Assembly: GCA_023382535.1 (NCBI GenBank)
Contig: JAHDWA010000009.1
Coordinates: 239,433-250,469 of the forward strand
Length of the DNA stretch: 11,037 bases
Source of the DNA: Anaerolineae bacterium
GTDB lineage: Bacteria; Chloroflexota; Anaerolineae; 4572-78; J111
Reading direction: 5' to 3'
A model generated the notes under the pieces. It saw only the letters and a program-made list of their open reading frames with translations. It did no database searches and was not told the origin of the DNA. Positions 6,258 to 11,037 of the stretch are shown here, piece after piece; the first letter of the stretch is position 1, and every line of letters begins with the position of its first letter. The position numbers and the translations under genes were made by a program.

Positions 6258-7706
6258 TCAGGGAGAGGGACTATCCAATCTTTGCAGATCCTTCAACGCC
6301 CGGTCCCTAAAAGCCCCCGACGTATCCCAATCAATGACTCGTTGATACTCCTCCGCCGCTTCGGTTTTTCGTCCTGCCGCTTCTAGCTGCCGGGCTAAGT
6401 GATAGCGGGCGCTGGTCAGAGCAGGATTCAGGGCTAAGGCTTGCCGTAAGGCCGCCTCGCCGCTTTCCGGCGCGCCGGTGAGAAATTGCATCCAGCCGAG
6501 CAGATCATACGCCTCGGCATTGTTTTTGTCTGCCTCAGTAATCGCCCTGGCGGCGGGAATACCCGCTTCGGCCATGCGGTAGCCCCAATTGGCAAAAAAT
6601 TTGGCCTGTAGCAGCCGAAACTGGAGGTCCTGTTCCGATACCTGGACCGCTGCTTCGTACCAAAGTTCGGCGCTGGCCAGGTCCCCCCGCTGAGCTTTGG
6701 TTTCGGCCATTTCGACATAAAAAGCTGCATTCTGCGGGTCCAGGGTGATGGCCTGCTTGAAGGCTGCCTCGGCCGCCCGCAATGTCCCTTTTTGCCGCAG
6801 ATACAGCCCCTGAAAGTAGAGCGGCCAGGCCGAGTCGGGATCTGCCTGCTGAGCTTGGCGAAAGAGTTCGAGCGCTGGCTGGCCGGCCTGGGCCTGGGCG
6901 TAGCCCAAAAAAGCCATGGTTTCGGCATCCACCGTCTCGCCTTGTTTTTCTTTGGCAACAGTCAGGGCGTGAATCGCCAGCGGCCATAACTGGGCCTGGG
7001 CGAGGGCGATGCCGGTCGCTTTGGCTGCCTCTGCCTGGCGTGACCCGGTATTGAAAGGCTTTAAAGCCGCCAACAGGTAATCACGCCGCTCCACAAGCCC
7101 GCTCTCTGGAGAGGAAGTGATGGATTGCAAATAGTCTTGCGCCGCTGCTACATCAGCCGGCGCTTCCAACGCTGCCAGAAACCACAGCGCCTCCGGGTCG
7201 GGCTGTTGGCGCTGCTGTTCCAGGAACGCCTTTTTTGCCGCCTCAAACTCGAATTTGGCCAGGTAGGTCCGGCCCAGGCCGGTAAATACCCCGGGCAGGT
7301 GCGGATTGGCTGCCGTCGCCTTTTGCCAAAATGTGACGGCTTCATCCAGGCGGCCTTGCCCGTAAAGGGTTTCCGCCAGCCCGGCCAGGGCCAGGGTGTT
7401 CTGCGGTTCGCGGGCCAAAGCCCGGTTAAAAGCATCTTCGGCCAGCAGCCAGCGCTGTTGGACTGCGTAAATCTGGCCGATTTTGAGCAGGGGTAAAGGA
7501 TTAGCGGGGTAAGCCTGGGCCACCTCTTCCAGCACGGCAATAGCCTCGCCGTAGCGCCGCTCGGCGATTAAAGGCTCCGCGCGCATCATAAAATTGGCGG
7601 GCGGGGCGGGTTGAGGTTTTGGCACGCACGCCAGCCCGGCCAGCAGCCAAAAAATAGTTAACCCTGCCCAAATCTTTTGCGTTAAAATCCAGTTGCTGCT
7701 AAACAT
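6258..7706 (-). CDS. Exported TPR-repeat protein, probable lipoprotein
   Basis: This 482-residue protein has a hydrophobic N-terminal segment (about residues 12-26) ending LLAGLAC with Cys27, followed by a Pro-rich linker. The cysteine suggests a lipoprotein, but the -3 position is Gly where lipoboxes normally have Leu, so ordinary signal cleavage or a membrane anchor remains possible. TPR helices fill the rest, with clear repeats near residues 43-140, 290-350 and 405-470 (for example AEAAFKQAITLDPQN). It is probably a scaffold on the outer face of the membrane; no partner is evident. A TTG at 7727 would lengthen it by seven residues but overlaps the -10 box, so the ATG at 7706 is chosen. No ribosome binding site precedes it. 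Confidence 0.85.
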   Translation of the reverse strand: MFSSNWILTQKIWAGLTIFWLLAGLACVPKPQPAPPANFMMRAEPLIAERRYGEAIAVLEEVAQAYPANPLPLLKIGQIYAVQQRWLLAEDAFNRALAREPQNTLALAGLAETLYGQGRLDEAVTFWQKATAANPHLPGVFTGLGRTYLAKFEFEAAKKAFLEQQRQQPDPEALWFLAALEAPADVAAAQDYLQSITSSPESGLVERRDYLLAALKPFNTGSRQAEAAKATGIALAQAQLWPLAIHALTVAKEKQGETVDAETMAFLGYAQAQAGQPALELFRQAQQADPDSAWPLYFQGLYLRQKGTLRAAEAAFKQAITLDPQNAAFYVEMAETKAQRGDLASAELWYEAAVQVSEQDLQFRLLQAKFFANWGYRMAEAGIPAARAITEADKNNAEAYDLLGWMQFLTGAPESGEAALRQALALNPALTSARYHLARQLEAAGRKTEAAEEYQRVIDWDTSGAFRDRALKDLQRLDSPSP

Positions 7707-7715
7707 TTGCTGGGT

Positions 7716-7721
7716 ATTATA
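7716..7721 (-). promoter_or_regulatory. -10 box for the TPR gene (possible leaderless start)
   Basis: A perfect TATAAT on the - strand lies nine bases before the ATG at 7706, so transcription would begin about two to four bases before the start codon. No convincing -35 was found. This decides against the TTG start at 7727. Confidence 0.5.
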
Positions 7722-7800
7722 ACACAAAATGAACAGCGACAGCTAAAGCCTTTGAACCTGAAACGCACGATCGTTCCCTCTCGCCCCTTTAACCCTGGCG

Positions 7801-7809
7801 TGGTATAAT
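7801..7809 (+). promoter_or_regulatory. Extended -10 promoter of the acyl-CoA dehydrogenase/ETF genes
   Basis: TGGTATAAT is an extended -10 (TGn plus perfect TATAAT). No good -35 is visible at 17 bases, which is acceptable for an extended -10. The start codon at 7867 is about 50 bases downstream of the expected start site. Confidence 0.6.
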
Positions 7810-7866
7810 TGCCCGGCAGCCGGATTAAATTTTTAAACAGCGAATTTAGATGGAGGGGAGTCTATT

Positions 7867-9075
7867 ATGGATTTTGAACTCAATGAAGAGCACCGAATGA
7901 TCGAGCAGATGGTCTACGACTTTGCCCGCAAAGAAATTTTGCCGATTATCAAGCAGCATGATCGAGACCATTGTTACCCTCACCAGTTGCTGCCCAAGCT
8001 GGCCGAGCAGGGTTTTATGGGCGTCTGCCTGCCGGTACGCTATGGGGGAGCCGGCATGGATTATATCTCCCTGGGAATTGTTTCCGAAGGGTTGGAGTGG
8101 GCCGACTCCTCGGTCCGGGAGACGATTGCCGTTCACCTGGGCTTACACGCCCTGCCCATTTTTCAGTGGGGCACGGAAGAACAAAAGCGCCAATTTCTGC
8201 CGCCGCTGGCGACCGGTCAGAAAGTGGCCTGTTTTGGTTTAACCGAACCCGGCGCTGGCTCCGATGTGGCCGGTCTAGCCAGCCGCGCCCGCAAAGAGGG
8301 CGATCACTATCTTCTGAGTGGTGAAAAAATGTGGATCACCCTGGCCGACGTCGCTGACCAGATGCTTGTTTTTGCCAAAACCGATCCTGCCAAAGGTGCG
8401 AACGGCATCACCGCCTTTATTGTAGAGCGCGGCTGGCCGGGATTGACGACCGGTACTATCGAAGGTAAAATGGGAGTTCACGCCAGCAACACCGGCTGGA
8501 TCAACATGGCCGACGTGCCCGTGCCCGCCAGCCATCGCCTGGGCGCAGAGGGCGAAGGCTTTAAAATTGCCATGAGCTGCCTGGATAACGCTCGTTACAC
8601 GGTCGCGGCCGGAGCAGTCGGCTTGATGAAAGCCTGCCTGCAAGAGTCGGTCAAATATGCCCATGAGCGCAAAACCTTCGGCCAGCCCATCGCCGAGTAC
8701 CAGCTTGTCCAACAAATGATCGCTTTTATGCAGCAGCGCATTGATATGGGCGAACTGCTGGTGCGTAAGGTCGGCTGGCTCAAAAACAAAGGCATTCGCA
8801 ACACCCGCGAAACCAGCATGGCCAAGTGGTTCTGCACCGATGCGGCCTTTGCCACCGCCAGCGATGCCGTGCAAATTCACGGCGCTTACGGCTATTCCGA
8901 CGAGTACAACGTCGAGCGCCACCTGCGCAACAGCAAGAGTGCGGTCATTTACGAAGGCACCAGCCAGATTCATCAATTGATGCAGGCCGGCTACGTTCTT
9001 GGCTTCCGCCAGGACAAGCCGCTGCGCTGCGAACTGCCGGCCTACGATCTTGAATATTGGCAAGCAGAACAGTAG
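7867..9075 (+). CDS. Acyl-CoA dehydrogenase
   Basis: This 402-residue FAD-dependent acyl-CoA dehydrogenase would introduce a 2,3-double bond into an acyl-CoA and pass electrons to ETF. The family signature [12 protein letters not shown] starts at residue 122, a second signature [19 protein letters not shown] at 336, and the YEGTSQIH segment places the likely catalytic base at Glu363, equivalent to Glu376 of medium-chain enzymes. Length is slightly above the usual 380 because of a C-terminal extension. The start follows GGAGGGGAG (7852-7860). The two ETF subunits follow directly. Substrate chain length or branching cannot be told from the sequence. Confidence 0.95.
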   Translation: MDFELNEEHRMIEQMVYDFARKEILPIIKQHDRDHCYPHQLLPKLAEQGFMGVCLPVRYGGAGMDYISLGIVSEGLEWADSSVRETIAVHLGLHALPIFQWGTEEQKRQFLPPLATGQKVACFGLTEPGAGSDVAGLASRARKEGDHYLLSGEKMWITLADVADQMLVFAKTDPAKGANGITAFIVERGWPGLTTGTIEGKMGVHASNTGWINMADVPVPASHRLGAEGEGFKIAMSCLDNARYTVAAGAVGLMKACLQESVKYAHERKTFGQPIAEYQLVQQMIAFMQQRIDMGELLVRKVGWLKNKGIRNTRETSMAKWFCTDAAFATASDAVQIHGAYGYSDEYNVERHLRNSKSAVIYEGTSQIHQLMQAGYVLGFRQDKPLRCELPAYDLEYWQAEQ

Positions 9076-9123
9076 ACGGTAATGGGTAGACAGTAGAAAA
9101 GAATATCCCCATCTACCGTCTAC
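9072..9123 (+). repeat. Palindromic element between acyl-CoA dehydrogenase and etfB
   Basis: GTAGACGGTA (9072-9081) pairs perfectly with TACCGTCTAC (9114-9123). ATGGG (9082-9086) extends the stem against CCCAT (9108-9112) with one bulged C. The left arm also holds a direct repeat of GTAGAC (9072 and 9086). The element overlaps the dehydrogenase stop codon. No T-run follows, so it is unlikely to be a strong terminator. Confidence 0.75.
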
Positions 9124-9148
9124 CTAAATTAAAAGTGAAGGAAAAGGC

Positions 9149-9943
9149 ATGAACATCATAACATTAATCAAACAAGTTCCTGATACGGCTCAACTTTCCA
9201 GTACGGTGGATGGCCTTAAGCTGATGAGTGAGGGCGGCGCCAGAATTGTCAACCCCTGGGACGAGTACTGCCTGGAAGCCGGGATTCAGTTAAAGGAAAC
9301 CCACGGCGGCAAAGTGACGGTGCTGTCGCTGGGCAAGCCGGATGCGGTCGAGGCATTGAAACGGGGCATTGCCATGGGCGCCGATGAGGCTATCCTGATC
9401 TCTGATCCGGCCCTGGAAGGGAGCGACAGCCTGGCTACGGCTCGCGCCCTGGTGGCGGCGATCAAAAAAATCGGCCCGTTTGATCTGATCGTGGCCGGCC
9501 GCTCGGCCATTGACGGCAATATGGCGGCAACGGCGGTGCAGGTAGCGGCGCTGCTGGATGTGCCGCAGTTGTCCTATATCGCCGCGCTTAAGGCGGTGGA
9601 TCCGGCGGCGCAAACAATCACGGCGGTGCGGCTGATGGAAAACGGCCGTGAGACCATCACCAGCAAGCTGCCGGCGGTCATCAGTGTGGTCAAAGAGATC
9701 AACGAGCCGCGTTATCCCAGCTTTATGGGTATTCGCAAGGCAGCCAAAGCGACCATTCCTACCTGGAGCCTGGCCGATCTGGGTCTGTCCGCCGATCAAG
9801 TGGGCCAGGCCGGGTCTCATGTCAGTTGGCCGCAGGTCAGCCTGCCGCCCACCCGCGAAGGAGGGGCTGAAATCATCAGCGGCTCCCCGGCGGAAGCGGC
9901 CCAGATCCTGGCCGATAGACTGGCCGCCGAAAAAGTGATATAA
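9149..9943 (+). CDS. etfB: Electron transfer flavoprotein beta subunit
   Basis: This 264-residue EtfB is the nucleotide-binding partner of EtfA; together they carry electrons from acyl-CoA dehydrogenases to the quinone pool or another acceptor. It begins MNIITLIKQVPDT, typical of the family, and contains NPWDEYCLEAGIQL and, starting at residue 182, KEINEPRYPSFMGIRKA, the best EtfB signature. The AIDG segment ends in Asn124 where many homologues have Asp, a modest difference near the nucleotide site. A Shine-Dalgarno-like AAGGA (9138-9142) supports the start. The hairpin elements before and after it sit in otherwise operon-like gaps of 73 and 97 bases. Confidence 0.95.
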   Translation: MNIITLIKQVPDTAQLSSTVDGLKLMSEGGARIVNPWDEYCLEAGIQLKETHGGKVTVLSLGKPDAVEALKRGIAMGADEAILISDPALEGSDSLATARALVAAIKKIGPFDLIVAGRSAIDGNMAATAVQVAALLDVPQLSYIAALKAVDPAAQTITAVRLMENGRETITSKLPAVISVVKEINEPRYPSFMGIRKAAKATIPTWSLADLGLSADQVGQAGSHVSWPQVSLPPTREGGAEIISGSPAEAAQILADRLAAEKVI

Positions 9944-9944
9944 A

Positions 9945-9993
9945 AAGTAGCAGAGTAGCAGGCTTGCAAAAAACAAATTGCTACCTGCTACTT
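9945..9993 (+). repeat. Palindromic element between etfB and etfA
   Basis: AAGTAGCAG (9945-9953) and GTAGCA (9955-9960) pair with the right arm at 9979-9993, giving 15 base pairs with one bulged A and an 18-base loop. The left arm is itself a tandem repeat of GTAGCAG. It begins one base after the etfB stop codon. The etfA frame extends upstream through it, but that extension is not used. Confidence 0.75.
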
Positions 9994-10040
9994 GCCACCT
10001 TGTTACCATTTACTTTACCCCATCACAAGTTGAGGTTAAC

Positions 10041-11030
10041 ATGTCAAACGACATCTTTGTGTGGATAGAACAGGTCAATGGCCAGCCCGACTCGATTTCC
10101 TGGGAAACACTGGGCGCGGCGCGTAAGATCGCCGGGAATTTGGGCGGAAAGGTAGCGGCGGTTGTGCTGGGCGAGAGCACCGGCGACCTGCCGCAGCAGG
10201 CGTTTCAATACGGCGCGGACACTGTCTTTGTAGCCGATGATGCGACCTTGAAGCACTTTCGGCTGGAACCCTACGGCGCGCTGCTGGTCAGGCTGGCCCA
10301 AGAGCAGCAGCCGGCGGCAATTTTGCTGGGGGCCAGCAATGCCGGCCTGGAATTGTCGGCCTATGTGGCGGCCAAATTGGGGGTGGGCCTGGCCGCCGAT
10401 GGGATTGATTTGAGCGTTGAGGGGGATTCGCTGCAAGTGACCCGCCCGGTTTTGGTCGGCAATGTCCTGGCCAAAGTCGTCTTCGGCCCGGCTCGACCGC
10501 AAATAGCGAGCTTGCGCCGCCGGGTCTTTCCTGTGCCGGCCCCGGATGCCAGCCGTTCCGGCGAAATTATCAAGTTTGCCCCGGTGTTGGCCGAAGCGGA
10601 AATTGCTACTAAAGTCGAAGGGATTGAAGCGGCGGCCAGCCAGGTCAGCCTGACCGACGCCAAAATTATCGTTTCCGGGGGGCGCGGTGTGGGCGGCCCC
10701 GAAGGCTTCGCCCCGGTCAAGGCGCTGGCCGAAGCCCTGGGCGGCGCGATGGGAGCCAGCCGGGCCGCCGTGGACGCCGGTTGGGTGCCTTATGCCCATC
10801 AGGTAGGACAAACTGGCAAGACGGTCCAGCCCGATCTTTACATCGCTTGCGGCATCTCCGGCGCCATCCAGCATCTGGCCGGGATGAAAACCTCCAAGCT
10901 GATTGTGGCAGTTAACAAAGACGCGGAAGCGCCTATCTTTAAGTACGCCCATTACGGCATTGTGGGCGACCTGTTCCAATATGTGCCCGCGCTGGCTGAG
11001 GAGTTCAAAAAGCGTTTGGGCAAAAGTTAA
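10041..11030 (+). CDS. etfA: Electron transfer flavoprotein alpha subunit
   Basis: This 329-residue EtfA has the family's two-part layout. The N-terminal alpha/beta domain runs to about residue 195. The C-terminal FAD domain contains [12 protein letters not shown] from 212, [19 protein letters not shown] and [15 protein letters not shown] from 267, the EtfA signature. It forms the ETF heterodimer with the upstream etfB. The frame opens at 9978, but that part is the intergenic hairpin; the ATG at 10041 with GAGG five bases upstream gives the usual N-terminus ([11 protein letters not shown]). The gene ends seven bases before the window edge, so any following ETF:quinone oxidoreductase gene is out of view. 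Confidence 0.95.
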   Translation: MSNDIFVWIEQVNGQPDSISWETLGAARKIAGNLGGKVAAVVLGESTGDLPQQAFQYGADTVFVADDATLKHFRLEPYGALLVRLAQEQQPAAILLGASNAGLELSAYVAAKLGVGLAADGIDLSVEGDSLQVTRPVLVGNVLAKVVFGPARPQIASLRRRVFPVPAPDASRSGEIIKFAPVLAEAEIATKVEGIEAAASQVSLTDAKIIVSGGRGVGGPEGFAPVKALAEALGGAMGASRAAVDAGWVPYAHQVGQTGKTVQPDLYIACGISGAIQHLAGMKTSKLIVAVNKDAEAPIFKYAHYGIVGDLFQYVPALAEEFKKRLGKS

Positions 11031-11037
11031 AAAATTA

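Noticed and set aside
8275..9063. Long - strand frame inside the acyl-CoA dehydrogenase
   Set aside because: Shadow of a full-length, signature-bearing enzyme; low-complexity translation with no domain.
10044..10979. A 311-codon - strand frame opposite etfA
   Set aside because: etfA carries all its family motifs on the + strand; the antisense frame has none.

Overview
The window looks like accessory and metabolic DNA from an anaerobic or facultative bacterium. The moderately GC-rich coding sequence, the TATAAT-type promoters (some with an extended -10) and the acyl-CoA dehydrogenase/ETF set would fit Chloroflexota (Anaerolineae-like), but this is an inference with no 16S or marker gene behind it. 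The window divides into a damaged left part (1-5553) and an intact right part (5641-11037).

Left part, + strand: a locus resembling the Desulfovibrio-type molybdenum aldehyde oxidoreductase (Mop) cluster with its accessory genes. It begins with a mop gene that is co-linear with D. gigas Mop, carries two single-base frameshifts, and stops abruptly at the equivalent of residue 508. There it is joined in frame to the C-terminal half of a pyridine nucleotide-disulfide oxidoreductase/dicluster-binding protein. An intact small four-cysteine redox protein (DVU_1557-like) follows with an ATGA overlap. Next come the 3' end of an unidentified gene, the C-terminal end of a radical SAM protein of the TrsS type, an intact AMP-dependent CoA ligase (DVU_1553-like), a TsaA/TrmO-type gene reduced to its two ends, and an intact molbindin (TOBE) gene. 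On the - strand lies a short remnant of a HisKA_3 histidine kinase. The simplest reading is a molybdenum-hydroxylase maturation cluster that lost several internal segments. The alternative is an assembly that dropped sequence.

Right part: two - strand genes, a flavodoxin/HemG-like protein and a secreted or lipoprotein TPR protein, then a divergent promoter region. After it comes a + strand acyl-CoA dehydrogenase - etfB - etfA set, in which ETF would take electrons from acyl-CoA oxidation. These genes look full length.

A second theme is short palindromic elements that abut gene 3' ends: after the DVU_1557-like gene (one arm only), after the TrsS remnant, after the acyl-CoA dehydrogenase and after etfB. 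Each uses a different short repeated word, but the design is the same.
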